Below are positions 14,381-22,708 of a DNA stretch of 64,000 bases, piece by piece (the stretch's first letter is position 1; every line of letters starts with the position of its first letter). The DNA is from PALSA-505 sp036502085. GTDB taxonomy: Bacteria > Actinomycetota > Actinomycetes > Streptosporangiales > Streptosporangiaceae. The position numbers and the translations under genes are program-made. Location: the NCBI GenBank assembly GCA_036502085.1, contig DASXZD010000005.1, positions 62,001 through 126,000 of the forward strand, read 5' to 3'. The notes beneath the pieces are model-generated. The model had not been told where the DNA came from. It saw only the letters and a program-made list of their open reading frames with translations, and did not search any database.

Positions 14381-15646
14381 ATGACCGCGGCGCCCGACGT
14401 CTTCCATCCCGAAGTGTTCGCCCGCGGGCTGCCGCACGCCGCGTTCCGCGAGCTGCGGGACAGCGCCCCGGTGTGCTGGCAGCCCGAGCCCGAAGTCCTC
14501 GGCTGGCCGGCCGGGCCCGGCTACTGGGCCGTCACCAGGTACGCCGACGTCCGGCACGTGCTGCGCACGCCCGAGCTGTTCTCCTCCTCGCTCGGGGCCA
14601 CCCAGATCCGCGATCCCGACCCGGGCGACCTGGACTTCATCCGGCGGATGATCCTCAACATGGATCCGCCGGAGCACGGCCGGCTGCGCCGGGTCGCCGC
14701 CGCGGCGTTCACCCGGCGTCGGCTGGAGCGGATGGCCGACCAGATCCGCCAGCGCGCCCGCGACCTGCTCGGCGCGGTCGCCCCGCGAGGGCGCTGTGAC
14801 CTGCCGCCCGACGTCACCGACGAGTTCCCGCTGGCCAACCTGGCCGACCTGCTCGGCGTGCCGCCCGACGGACGGCCGCTGCTGCTGCGCTGGACCAACC
14901 GGGTCATCGGCTACCAGGATCCGGAGCATGCCGAGGTGATCAGGGACGCCGGCGGCCAGCCGGTCAACCCCCGGTCGCCCGCGGCGCTGGCCGACATGTT
15001 CGGCTATGCCCGGCAGCTCGCCGCGGACAAGCGCGCGCACCCGGCGGACGACCTGATGACCGCGCTGGCCGGCGCGTCGGTGGACGGGCGGTCGCTGGAC
15101 GACGCCGAGCTGGCCATGTTCTTCTTCCTGCTGGTCATCGCGGGCAACGACACGGTGCGCAGCGCGCTGCCCGGCGGCGTGCTCGCGCTGCTGCGGCATC
15201 CAGAGCAGGCGTGGCGGCTGCGGGAGAACCCGGCGCTGCTGCCCAGCGCGGTCGAGGAGATGCTGCGCTGGCACCCGCCGGTGCTCAGCTTCCGGCGTAC
15301 CGCGACCCGGGATACCGAGCTGGCCGGCCAGCGGATCGGGCGCGGCGACAAGGTGGTGGTCTACCACGCCTCGGCAAACTACGACGAGCGCGCCTTCCCC
15401 GAGCCTTACCGGTTCGATATCGGCCGCGAGCCGAACGACCATCTGGCCTTCGGCCAGGGGCCGCACCTGTGCCTGGGCGCGCACTTCGCGCGGCTGCAGC
15501 TGCGGATCTTCTTCGCCGAGCTGCTCGCCGTGCTGCCCGAGGTCGAGCTGGACGGCGAGCCGGTGCACCTAACCTCTAACTTCATCAACGGGATAACGCA
15601 CCTGCCGCTGCGCTGGCGGCGGCCGGGCCCGGGTGCCGCCGCATGA
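14381..15646 (+). CDS. Cytochrome P450 (421 aa)
   Basis: All P450 landmarks are present: I-helix FFLLVIAGNDTVRSALPGGV (acid/Thr pair near residue 255), K-helix ExxR in EEMLRWHPP, and the haem loop FGQGPHLCLGAHFA with the ligand Cys at residue 364. The NMDPPEHGRLRR segment resembles bacterial CYP124/125/142-type steroid or fatty-acid oxidases, but substrate cannot be assigned. No ferredoxin or reductase gene is adjacent, so redox partners must come from elsewhere. It is convergent with the nitrile hydratase genes and shares a hairpin terminator with them. Confidence 0.95.
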   Translation: MTAAPDVFHPEVFARGLPHAAFRELRDSAPVCWQPEPEVLGWPAGPGYWAVTRYADVRHVLRTPELFSSSLGATQIRDPDPGDLDFIRRMILNMDPPEHGRLRRVAAAAFTRRRLERMADQIRQRARDLLGAVAPRGRCDLPPDVTDEFPLANLADLLGVPPDGRPLLLRWTNRVIGYQDPEHAEVIRDAGGQPVNPRSPAALADMFGYARQLAADKRAHPADDLMTALAGASVDGRSLDDAELAMFFFLLVIAGNDTVRSALPGGVLALLRHPEQAWRLRENPALLPSAVEEMLRWHPPVLSFRRTATRDTELAGQRIGRGDKVVVYHASANYDERAFPEPYRFDIGREPNDHLAFGQGPHLCLGAHFARLQLRIFFAELLAVLPEVELDGEPVHLTSNFINGITHLPLRWRRPGPGAAA

Positions 15647-15648
15647 TG

Positions 15649-15688
15649 AGGAAGGATCCTGGTCGCTATCGCGACCAATTTCCTTCCT
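15649..15688. terminator. Bidirectional hairpin between P450 and nitrile hydratase genes
   Basis: Outer arms AGGAAGGA (15649-15656) and TCCTTCCT (15681-15688) and inner arms GGTCGC (15661) and GCGACC (15671) pair across the gap between the two convergent stop codons. Confidence 0.65.
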
Positions 15689-15714
15689 CTTGCGGGCGGA
15701 GCCGGTGCGCGCCG

Positions 15715-16293
15715 CTAGAGCAGGGCGGTGCCGATCATGCCTTCGCGGGTGACCAGGGCCGCTAGCTCGTCCTCGGTCGCGTCGTCGGTGCCCTCCGGCC
15801 GCATGGGCAGCACCATGCAGCGGATCTCGGAGTTGGAGTCCCAGACCTGGATCTCGGTCTCGTCCGGCAGCTCGAGGCCGAACTCGGCCAGCACGGCCCG
15901 CGGCTCGCGGACCACCCTGGACCGGTAGGCGAAGCTCTTGTACCAGGTCGGCGAGGGGCCGAGCAGCGCCGTCGGATAGCAGGAGCAGAGCGTGCAGGCG
16001 ATCACGTTGTGCACGCCAGGCGTGTTCTCGATCACGTTCAGCCGGTAGTGGCCGACGTCGAAGCCGAGCTCGGCGGTTGCCGCGTTCCCGTCGGCCAGCA
16101 GCCGCTCCCGGTACGCCGCATCCCGCCAGGCGCGGGCGACCATCCGCGCGCCGTTGGCCGGCGACGCGGCGGCGAACACCCGCGCCAGCACCGCCTCCAT
16201 CTCGGCGTCGGTGACCAGCCCGGCCTCGATCAGCCGTTCCTCCAGCCTGCGGACCCTGACCGCAATGGGAAGGTCGGGGTGATCACCGCTCAC
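15715..16293 (-). CDS. Nitrile hydratase alpha subunit, cobalt type
   Basis: The 192-residue subunit carries the metal-binding motif CTLCSC (Cys100, Cys103, Ser104, Cys105) in ACTLCSCYPTALLG. The two flanking cysteines are oxidised in the mature enzyme, and Thr between the first two Cys is typical of the cobalt-containing type. It continues WYKSFAYRSRVVREPRAVL as in the family. The start is GTG 16293, preceded by GGAGG, and overlaps the stop of the gene upstream (GTGA). Expected reaction: nitrile plus water to amide, or a related hydration such as thiocyanate. No cobalt-insertion activator gene is visible nearby. Confidence 0.9.
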   Translation of the reverse strand: MSGDHPDLPIAVRVRRLEERLIEAGLVTDAEMEAVLARVFAAASPANGARMVARAWRDAAYRERLLADGNAATAELGFDVGHYRLNVIENTPGVHNVIACTLCSCYPTALLGPSPTWYKSFAYRSRVVREPRAVLAEFGLELPDETEIQVWDSNSEIRCMVLPMRPEGTDDATEDELAALVTREGMIGTALL

Positions 16294-16565
16294 GATGCCT
16301 CCTTCGGCTCCAGGTAGGACTCCCACAGATCCAGGATCACCGCGTGCGATCCGCAGCCCCACAGCTCGGCGGCGGCGAAGCGCACCGCGTACACCGGCTC
16401 GCGGCGGCAGACCCCCCGCACCGCCAGGTCGGGCAGCGGCCAGACGCCGCGGATCTTGAGCACCTCGCCGACGTGACCGCGGGCGTACCGCGGCAGCCTG
16501 GTGTGGCCATCAGGGTCGCCGGCCCGCGCCCTGACCCGGGCGCCCACCCCGAACCTAGTGATCAT
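16290..16565 (-). CDS. Nitrile hydratase beta subunit, C-terminal half as separate protein
   Basis: The 91-residue protein is the SH3-like C-terminal domain of nitrile hydratase beta: MITRFGVGARVRARAGDPDG, LPRYARGHVGEVLKIRG and a PVYAVRFAAAELWG segment. In ordinary enzymes this is fused to the helical N-terminal half, which here is encoded by the gene before it. ATG 16565 overlaps the end of that gene by 11 bases, and the stop overlaps the alpha start. Splitting the beta chain in this way is known from thiocyanate hydrolase and the toyocamycin enzyme ToyJKL, so this is a three-subunit type rather than a broken gene. Confidence 0.85.
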   Translation of the reverse strand: MITRFGVGARVRARAGDPDGHTRLPRYARGHVGEVLKIRGVWPLPDLAVRGVCRREPVYAVRFAAAELWGCGSHAVILDLWESYLEPKEAS

Positions 16566-16833
16566 CGGGCAGCAGGCCCTTTTCCGCGAGCAGCATCTCG
16601 GTGGCCCGCAGCCAGGCCTCGTAGTAGGACATCGCCAGGTACTCGGCCGGCGGGATGCGCTCGATCGCGTCGCGCATGTCGTCGAACTCCCTGGTGATCG
16701 TCCCGCGGCTCTGCAGCGTCCTGACGATCGCATACACCCGGGTCTCCCAGTCGGCGCGGAAGAACTGCCCGTCGTCGTCGGTGTCGACAGGTCCGAATCC
16801 GGTCTGGCCGCCCATATCGTTCACCCTGCTCAC
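16555..16833 (-). CDS. Nitrile hydratase beta subunit, N-terminal half as separate protein
   Basis: The 92-residue protein begins with the family signature NDMGGQTGFGPV and continues FRADWETRVYAIVRTLQSRG, IPPAEYLAMSYYEAWLRATE and MLLAEKGLL, the helical N-terminal domain of nitrile hydratase beta. It ends cleanly with TAG inside the overlap with the C-terminal-half gene. It is the first gene of the three-gene unit. The GTG at 16833 is used; a second GTG three codons in is also possible. The complex should be a soluble heterotrimer repeated in the active assembly. Confidence 0.85.
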   Translation of the reverse strand: MSRVNDMGGQTGFGPVDTDDDGQFFRADWETRVYAIVRTLQSRGTITREFDDMRDAIERIPPAEYLAMSYYEAWLRATEMLLAEKGLLPDDH

Positions 16834-16925
16834 GCCGCCACGGTATCGCGGCGCGGCCGCACCGGTAGTGTGGGCCGGCCGGGCCAGCCTCGGCGGCGGC
16901 CGGGGCTAGGCGGCGGCCGGGGCGA

Positions 16926-18179
16926 TTACCTGCACGCGGCCTGGGCCGCCGTCCGCGCGCCGGGCGGCGCCCAGCCGGATGCGCGATGGCTCGGCCTGGC
17001 GGTGACCTTCCCGTGCCCGGTCTTCCCGCGCGCGGCCTGCCGGTGCGGCTTGATCACCGGCTGATCGCTGCTGATCTCGCCGAACAGGCGGGCCGCCTCG
17101 GACTGGTTCCACTGCACGGCGTCCTGGCCGTCGGGCGCCACGTAGTTCAGGTTGCCCAGCGGGACGGTGACGAACACGACGTCGTGCGAGGTGATGCCGC
17201 GCATCTCGTCGGCGAGGGCCGACACGTTCAGCCCCTTGTCCACCCGCAGCGCCGGCAGCACGGTCTTGAACAGCCCGTCCAACCGAAGCGGGTTGGCGAG
17301 CATCCCGGAGCTGAGCAGCTTGGTCAGCGCGGTCGACAGCAGGCTCTGCTGATCCTGGATCCGGCCCAGATCCTGGAGCGGGAACGAGTGCCGGTCCCTG
17401 GCGTACTCCAGCGCGGTGATCCCGTTCACGTGGTGCTGCCCGGCCGACAGGTGGATGCCGCTCGACAGGTCGTGCAGCGCCACCGGCAGGCAGACGCTCA
17501 CCCCGCCGATCGCATCGATGATCTTGACGAAGGCGAGGAAGCCCACCTCGATGTAGTCGTTGATCGTCAGGCCGGTGGCCTGCTCCACGGTCTGCACGGT
17601 CAGCTTCGGGCCGCCCAGCCCGTAGGCGGCGTTGATCTTGTTCATGCCGTGCCCGGGGATGTCCACCCAGCTGTCGCGGGGCAGGCTGACCACGGTCACC
17701 CGGCTGTGCGCAGGCGAGATGTGCACCAGCATCATCGTGTCGGAGTTGTCGCTGACCGCGTCCCCGACGTGCAGCGCGAGTTCCTGGCGCCTGGTCAGCC
17801 CGTCGCGCCGGTCCACCCCCGCGACCAGGATGTTCAGCGGGGCACCCGACGCGGCCGCGGACGTGCCCGCGTTCACCCGTGCGACCACGCGGTTCACGTA
17901 CCCGGTCAGCGCCCAGCCGGCGCAGGCGATCAGCAGCGCCAGCGTGGACACCAGCCCGACGGCGACCAAGGCGGCGCGCTGCTGGCGGGCCTTGCGGCCC
18001 GCCGCGATCCTGGCCATCAGGCGTTCCTGCGCGGCCGACGGGGCGCCCCGGCGATGCAGCGACGGAGCCGGCGGCGCGGGCCGGCGCAGCGGCGCGGCCC
18101 CGGTGCCCTCGTCGTCGGTTGCATCGGATCCGCGCGGCTGGAAGTAACGCTCGAACGGATCGTCGCCGTGGCCGGCCAT
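16926..18179 (-). CDS. LytR-CpsA-Psr (LCP) family glycopolymer ligase
   Basis: The 417-residue protein has a disordered cytoplasmic N-terminus, a membrane helix at ~70-93 (LVSTLALLIACAGWALTGYV) and the extracellular LCP domain: NILVAGVDRRDG, SDNSDTMMLVHISP, VVSLPRDSWVDIPGHGMNKI, and the basic pocket ALEYARDRHSFPLQDLGRIQ. LCP enzymes transfer undecaprenyl-linked glycopolymers, such as teichoic acid or arabinogalactan-type chains, to peptidoglycan. The key Asp and Arg residues are present. The C-terminal tail is Lys/Arg-rich. Upstream is a 370-base gap with an inverted-repeat pair. Confidence 0.9.
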   Translation of the reverse strand: MAGHGDDPFERYFQPRGSDATDDEGTGAAPLRRPAPPAPSLHRRGAPSAAQERLMARIAAGRKARQQRAALVAVGLVSTLALLIACAGWALTGYVNRVVARVNAGTSAAASGAPLNILVAGVDRRDGLTRRQELALHVGDAVSDNSDTMMLVHISPAHSRVTVVSLPRDSWVDIPGHGMNKINAAYGLGGPKLTVQTVEQATGLTINDYIEVGFLAFVKIIDAIGGVSVCLPVALHDLSSGIHLSAGQHHVNGITALEYARDRHSFPLQDLGRIQDQQSLLSTALTKLLSSGMLANPLRLDGLFKTVLPALRVDKGLNVSALADEMRGITSHDVVFVTVPLGNLNYVAPDGQDAVQWNQSEAARLFGEISSDQPVIKPHRQAARGKTGHGKVTARPSHRASGWAPPGARTAAQAACR

Positions 18180-18351
18180 ACACCCCCCTGCCCGATCTCC
18201 GCAGAATATCGCGCCCGGGCCGGCCGGACCGGTCAGCAGGCCGCCGACCTGCGGCGCGTCGGCGGCGGGGGAGAAATAGCCGGCACGCCAGTTCCGGTAT
18301 TTCTCCTGCGGGCGGCATTCCCGCCCCTGACCGTATGTTTATGCGAAAGTC

Positions 18352-18452
18352 GCGTTATGCAAAATTTCCTGCCGGGCTGCTCTGCGCTGACCTGCTCGAT
18401 CACTCGCGCAGGCCCTCCGGGCCCGCACCTACGATGCGGTTTTGCATAACGC
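18352..18452. repeat. 101-bp element with 13-bp perfect inverted ends
   Basis: GCGTTATGCAAAA (18352-18364) and its exact reverse complement TTTTGCATAACGC (18440-18452) bound a 75-bp spacer. No coding sequence lies between. It could be a paired binding site, a tiny inverted-repeat element or a long hairpin. There is no obvious target-site duplication at its edges. Confidence 0.6.
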
Positions 18453-18475
18453 TCCGTGCCCGACGTCTTCATGCC

Positions 18476-18516
18476 GAACGGCGCGGGCAGGCACCACGTG
18501 CCCGCCCGCGCCGTTC
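18476..18516 (-). terminator. Hairpin terminator after LPxTG gene
   Basis: Arms GAACGGCGCGGGC (18476-18488) and GCCCGCGCCGTTC (18504-18516) pair perfectly, with an inner GGCAC/GTGCC stem. It lies about 35 bases past the stop of the LPxTG gene. Confidence 0.7.
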
Positions 18517-18551
18517 GGGGTGCCGGAGTTAAACTCCAGCGCGGTGGTGTC

Positions 18552-19406
18552 CTACTCCTCGTTCGGCGACTCGTCCTCATCGGAACGACGCTTGACCGCC
18601 AGGAGGACCACGCCGGCCGCGAGCGCGGCCAGCGCCAGGCCCGCCAGCCCGGCCATCGGCGCGCCGGTGGTGGGCAGCGTGGTGCCCGCCTGCGCGTTGC
18701 TGCCGGCCTGCGCGGCGGCCGTGGCGGCCGGAGCGGCCGGGGCCGACTTGGCCGTGACCGAGGCCGTGTGCCCGCCGGTCATGTGACGGCCGGTCGAGCC
18801 ATGGTGGCCCGACATGCCGTGATGCCCGGTCATGTCGTGGTGGCCGTGGTGGCCCATTGTGTGGCAGTGGTGGCCGTGGTGGCCGGAAGGCATGCCGGGC
18901 GTGCCGCTGCCGTTACCGCCGGGCGTGCCGCTGCCGCCGCCGGGCGTGCCGCCGCCGTTACCGCCGGGCGTGCCGCCGCCGCCGCCGCCGGGCGTGCCGC
19001 TGCCGCCGGGCGTGCCGCCGCCGGTGCTGGCGCACTCGTTGTCGCAGTCAGAGCCTGGGATGTCGGTTGAGCTGGTCGTCTCCTCGGGCAGATCCCGGCC
19101 GAGCACGGCGGGGCCGTCGCTGACCTTGTCGTTCCCGGTCTCGGTCTCCGTCCCGATGCTGGCCTGCCCGGACTCCTTGCCGATGTAAGCCATCTGGCCC
19201 AGCGGGCCGCCGATCGCGGAGCCCACGTCGGCTGACGTGCTCAGCCCGCTGTCACAGTCGTCGCAGCTGATCAGCCGGGTGCTGACGACGTCGGCGTGCC
19301 TGGCCGGCCCGCCCGTCACATGGGAGTAGGCGACGCCCGCTCCCGCAGCGGCGAACGCCGTGACGAGAATCGTCATGCGGGCGCCGTTCTTTATCCGAGT
19401 GCGCAT
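18552..19406 (-). CDS. LPxTG cell-wall-anchored His-rich, Gly/Pro-repeat protein
   Basis: The 284-residue protein starts at ATG 19406 (GGGGGG before it) with a signal peptide. The mature chain has two close cysteines (ISCDDCDSG), a TPGG/GGGTPGG repeat region, then a His cluster (SGHHGHHCHTMGHHGHHDMT, continuing GHHGMSGHHG), an Ala-rich linker, the sortase signal LPTTGAP at residue ~244, a membrane helix and a basic/acidic tail. Sortase should cut at LPTTG and link it to the wall. The His/Cys/Met cluster suggests surface metal binding, probably copper, nickel or zinc. No sortase gene is adjacent. Confidence 0.85.
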   Translation of the reverse strand: MRTRIKNGARMTILVTAFAAAGAGVAYSHVTGGPARHADVVSTRLISCDDCDSGLSTSADVGSAIGGPLGQMAYIGKESGQASIGTETETGNDKVSDGPAVLGRDLPEETTSSTDIPGSDCDNECASTGGGTPGGSGTPGGGGGGTPGGNGGGTPGGGSGTPGGNGSGTPGMPSGHHGHHCHTMGHHGHHDMTGHHGMSGHHGSTGRHMTGGHTASVTAKSAPAAPAATAAAQAGSNAQAGTTLPTTGAPMAGLAGLALAALAAGVVLLAVKRRSDEDESPNEE

Positions 19407-19528
19407 GAATGGTCCCCCCTTGCATGCATAAGTGCGAATCACGGGCGCTGGCCTGGTCCTCAGCTGGCCGCCGGCTCCCCAAGCCGCGCGGCCTTCAGTT
19501 CTCCAGCGCTTGCGCTTGTTCTTGCGGT

Positions 19529-19571
19529 CACATGCATTGGGCCGCCCACGGGGGGCGGCCCAATGCATGTG
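19529..19571 (-). terminator. Perfect 19-bp-stem hairpin
   Basis: Arms 19529-19547 and 19553-19571 are exact inverted copies (CACATGCATTGGGCCGCCC) around a five-base loop. It follows the small secreted-protein gene on the minus strand by 50 bases. Confidence 0.75.
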
Positions 19572-19620
19572 CTATCGACATCCAGTCGATTGATCACGGA
19601 TGTCGCTGTTCCCGTTCGGT

Positions 19621-19917
19621 TCAGGGAATGTACTGAATCGCCTTGGGCGCGCCGATCAGGGCCGCCGGGATGTCGAGGATGCCCTGGGGGCCGCCGATGT
19701 AGGCGGAGGAGACCAGCTCAGCGGCGCCGCGGCCCAGGTCGTCGCCGCCCTGGACGAAGGTGGCCTGCTGGCCGGCGAGGGTCTGCGTCTGGTCCCAGAA
19801 GGTGCCCCCGTGAACGCCAGCCACGTGGCTGGTCGCCGCGAACGCCTGGGTGGCCGACAGCAGGAGCGGGGCCGCCGCGATAACAGCCGCCGCGGCAAAG
19901 GTACGTGCCTTGATCAT
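19621..19917 (-). CDS. Small secreted protein (98 aa)
   Basis: The protein has a clear signal peptide (MIKARTFAAAAVIAAAPLLL, cleavage after QAFA-A) and a mature part of ~68 residues, Gly-rich with aromatic residues (GGTFWDQTQTLAGQQATFVQ), ending IPAALIGAPKAIQYIP. It has no cysteine. I do not recognise the family, and it lacks the paired Cys of chaplins. It has its own terminator. It may be a secreted surface or morphogenetic peptide, but this is a guess. Confidence 0.65.
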   Translation of the reverse strand: MIKARTFAAAAVIAAAPLLLSATQAFAATSHVAGVHGGTFWDQTQTLAGQQATFVQGGDDLGRGAAELVSSAYIGGPQGILDIPAALIGAPKAIQYIP

Positions 19918-20102
19918 GCTAACTCCGTATCCGTGGATGGAAGCGGGGTCCCCCGCCCCGTTACAAGACTTCGGCCGGTTGCGCTGGCCGAATTACATCA
20001 CGCACAGTAGTAGCATCATCGCACTGAGTAATGCAAGCCGCCGCACTGAATTGTTCACTGTGCCGCCGGGCATGCGGGGAAATGGGCGCTGGGTAACGCC
20101 GG

Positions 20103-22472
20103 CTACGCGGCCGGCGGCTCAGGGTCGCGCGGCAGGCCGAGCATCCGCTCCGCGATGATGTTGAGCTGGATGTCGGTGGTGCCGCCGCCGATCGTAAGCG
20201 CCCGGCTCATCAGCACCTGCCTGACCCAGTGCCGGGCCTGCGCCTGCGGGTCGTCCTGCTCGCCGCCGTGGCTCACGGCCGCGCCGAGCGTGCCGTCGGT
20301 TCCCGACAGCGCCCAGCAGCATTCGGTGACCTGCTGAGCGTGCCGCATCGAGATCAGCTTGCGAACGCTGGCCGTGCCGCCCGGCTCGGTGCCGGACAGC
20401 TGCCTGAGCGTGACCCGCAGGCCGAGCACGTCCAGGGCGTGTCCGGAGCAGACCAGCTCGCCCACCTGATCCAGCAGGCCGGCGGCGGCCGCGTCCCGCC
20501 GGGCGGCGACGTCAAGCAACTCGGCCACGCCGAATCCCGACGTCCAGGACGAGGACAGCGACACCCGCTCATTGGCCAGCGTGGTGCGGGCCACCTTCCA
20601 GCCGCCGTTCACCTCGCCGACCACGCAGTCGTCGGGTACGAACACGCCGTCCAGGAAGACCTGGTTGAACAGCGCGTCGCCGGTCATCTCGCGCAGCGGG
20701 CGCACCTCGATGCCGGGCGAGGACATGTCCACCAGGAAGTAGCTGATGCCGTCGTGCCGGGGCTGCGCCGGGTTGGTCCGCGCGATGCAGATCGCCCAGT
20801 TCGCGTACTTGGCCACCGAGGTCCAGATCTTCTGCCCGGTCAGCCGCCAGCCCCCGTCCGCCCGTTCGGCCCGGGTGGTGATGCCGGCCAGGTCGGAGCC
20901 GGCCCCCGGCTCGCTGAACAGCTGGCACCAGGTCAGCTGGTTGCGCAGCGTCTGCGGCAGGAAGCGCTGCTGCTGCTCGGGCGTGCCGTACTTGACCAGC
21001 GCGGCGGTGGTCCAGGCACCGATGAAGAGCACCTGCGGGCGCAGCCGCGCCGCCCGCAGCTCCTGGGCGATGATGACCTGCTCCTGCGGGCTGGCGTCGC
21101 GGCCCCACGGCCGCGGCAGGTGCGGCGCGACCCAGCCGCCTGCCGCGAACCGCTCGATCTGCTCGACGAACGACAGCCCGGCGATCTCAGCCAGCTCGGC
21201 GCGGATCCGGGCCCGCTGGCCCGCGGTCTCGTCGGGCAACTCCACCTCGAGCGTGCGGCGGATGCCGGACGTGGCCATGGTGGCGACCTGGCTGACCCAG
21301 CGTCCTGCCGGGCCGAGCAGGGCGCGCAGCGACAACGCTCGTCGGTAGTAGAGGTGCGCGTCGTGCTCCCAGGTGTAGCCGATGCCGCCGAGGACCTGGA
21401 TGCACTCGTGGGTGCATTCGACGGCCGCGTCCACCGCGATCGCGGCGGCCACGCTCGCGGCGAAGTCGGCCTGCACGGCGGCGTCGGCGGCGGCGCCCCC
21501 GCTCCCGGCCTGGCCGAGCGCGAGATCCCGCGCGCGGGCCGCATCCCAGACGGTCGCCTCGGCCTGCTCGGCCTGCATCAGCATCCGGGCGCAGCGGTGC
21601 TTGACCGCCTGGAACTGGCCGATCGGCCGGCCGAACTGGTTGCGGATCTTCGCGTAGTCGGCGGCGGTCGCCACCGCCCAGCCCGCGATCCCGGCGGCCT
21701 CGGCGCCGAGCAGGGTGGCGGCCAGCCCGCTGACCACGGTCCGGCGCAGGCCGCCGAGCACCCGCTCGGCCGGGACGGTGAGCCCGTCCGCGCGCACCTG
21801 CGCCACGGGCCGGGTGAGGTCGAGGCTGTCCAGCGGCGTGATCTCCAGCTCCGCGGCGTCCACCGCGACCCAGAGCTCGCTCGCGCCGTCGGTGACCGGC
21901 AGGACGATCAGGTCGGCGAGCGATCCGCCCAGGACCGGCGTGCAGCCGCCGTGCAGCACGAGGCCTCCGTCGGCGCCGGGGGCCGCGGTTATCCCGCCGG
22001 CCAGCGAGACCGCGCCGGATCGGGTGCCGTCGGCGAGGCCGACCAGCAGCTTTCCGTCCGCGTTCGCCGCGGCGAGCACCGCGCTGGCCAGCACGGTCGG
22101 CAGGTAGCCGCCGGGGAGCAGCGAGCGGCCGAGCTCGGCGACCGCGACCGCGAGCTCGGACAGGCCGAAGCCCTGGCCGCCCTGGCTCTCGGTCAGGTGC
22201 AGCCCGAGCAGCCCCTGGTCGGCCAGGCTGGCCAGGAGGGATTCCGGGTGATAGGCGCCGGGTGCATCGGCCGCGGCCGGCTTGCCGTCCGAGCTGCCGC
22301 TGGCCGACCCAGCGCTGGCCGATCCAGCACCGCCTGACCCAGCACCGCCTGACCCAGCACCGTCCGACACTGCCACCGCCGCCCTGATGACCTCAGGTCC
22401 GGCGTGCCGCTCGGCCCATCCGCGTACCGAATCGGCCAGAGCCTGATGCTCTTCAGTGACGGCCAGTGCCAT
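20103..22472 (-). CDS. Double-length acyl-CoA dehydrogenase, FadE34-like
   Basis: The 789-residue protein holds two acyl-CoA dehydrogenase units in one chain: ~1-390 (LADQGLLGLHLTESQGGQGF, NQFGRPIGQFQAVKHRCARM, CIQVLGGIGYTWEHDAHLYY) and ~400-789 (NQLTWCQLFSEPGAGSDLAG, KIWTSVAKYANWAICIARTN, and the late TTDIQLNIIAERML). The fused pair matches the layout of FadE34/ChsE3-type enzymes of steroid side-chain breakdown, where the two units form the FAD site. Near residues 40-75 a GAGSG-type low-complexity insert interrupts the first unit. It is divergent from the fadE5-like gene. Steroid specificity is inferred from layout only. Confidence 0.85.
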   Translation of the reverse strand: MALAVTEEHQALADSVRGWAERHAGPEVIRAAVAVSDGAGSGGAGSGGAGSASAGSASGSSDGKPAAADAPGAYHPESLLASLADQGLLGLHLTESQGGQGFGLSELAVAVAELGRSLLPGGYLPTVLASAVLAAANADGKLLVGLADGTRSGAVSLAGGITAAPGADGGLVLHGGCTPVLGGSLADLIVLPVTDGASELWVAVDAAELEITPLDSLDLTRPVAQVRADGLTVPAERVLGGLRRTVVSGLAATLLGAEAAGIAGWAVATAADYAKIRNQFGRPIGQFQAVKHRCARMLMQAEQAEATVWDAARARDLALGQAGSGGAAADAAVQADFAASVAAAIAVDAAVECTHECIQVLGGIGYTWEHDAHLYYRRALSLRALLGPAGRWVSQVATMATSGIRRTLEVELPDETAGQRARIRAELAEIAGLSFVEQIERFAAGGWVAPHLPRPWGRDASPQEQVIIAQELRAARLRPQVLFIGAWTTAALVKYGTPEQQQRFLPQTLRNQLTWCQLFSEPGAGSDLAGITTRAERADGGWRLTGQKIWTSVAKYANWAICIARTNPAQPRHDGISYFLVDMSSPGIEVRPLREMTGDALFNQVFLDGVFVPDDCVVGEVNGGWKVARTTLANERVSLSSSWTSGFGVAELLDVAARRDAAAAGLLDQVGELVCSGHALDVLGLRVTLRQLSGTEPGGTASVRKLISMRHAQQVTECCWALSGTDGTLGAAVSHGGEQDDPQAQARHWVRQVLMSRALTIGGGTTDIQLNIIAERMLGLPRDPEPPAA

Positions 22473-22482
22473 GGTTCACCTC

Positions 22483-22524
22483 ACGTATCGGCTGCCCTGC
22501 ACAACGTATCGGCTGCCCTGCACA
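22483..22524. repeat. 21-bp perfect tandem duplication before FadE34-like gene
   Basis: A 21-bp unit beginning ACGTATCGGCTG occurs twice in tandem (22483-22503, 22504-22524), 10 bases upstream of the FadE34-like start. It would lie in the leader or promoter of that gene. Confidence 0.9.
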
Positions 22525-22638
22525 CTCTAGAACGTCATTCGGTTTAGCGGAAGACGATGGGAGGGTTCGCTCGGGGGAGCCGGGCCTGGCATGATTTGCG
22601 GAGAAATGCGGGAGTGATCCCGGTCACAGTGCGCCGCA

Positions 22639-22684
22639 GGTTACCAACGGGTAGCATCAAAGGTGTTACCGGTGAGTAGGTTAC
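22639..22684. promoter_or_regulatory. Candidate TetR-type operator repeats before fadE5-like gene
   Basis: GGTTACC-AAC-GGGTAGC (22639-22655) is an imperfect inverted repeat and is followed by GTTACCGGTGAGTAGGTTAC (22665-22684), which repeats the GTTACC and GTAGG words. It lies 25-70 bases before the fadE5-like start. Lipid-responsive TetR repressors bind sites of this kind, but no regulator gene is in the window. Confidence 0.3.
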
Positions 22685-22708
22685 GCGCGGTGAGCACTGG
22701 AGCTTACG

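Noticed and set aside
16906..18318. Long minus-strand frame of 470 codons over the LCP gene
   Set aside because: It is an Arg/Pro/Ala-rich shadow; the LCP motifs are all in the other frame.
20229..22337. 702-codon plus-strand frame opposite the acyl-CoA dehydrogenase
   Set aside because: High-GC antisense open frame without any family motif; the minus strand encodes two clear dehydrogenase units.
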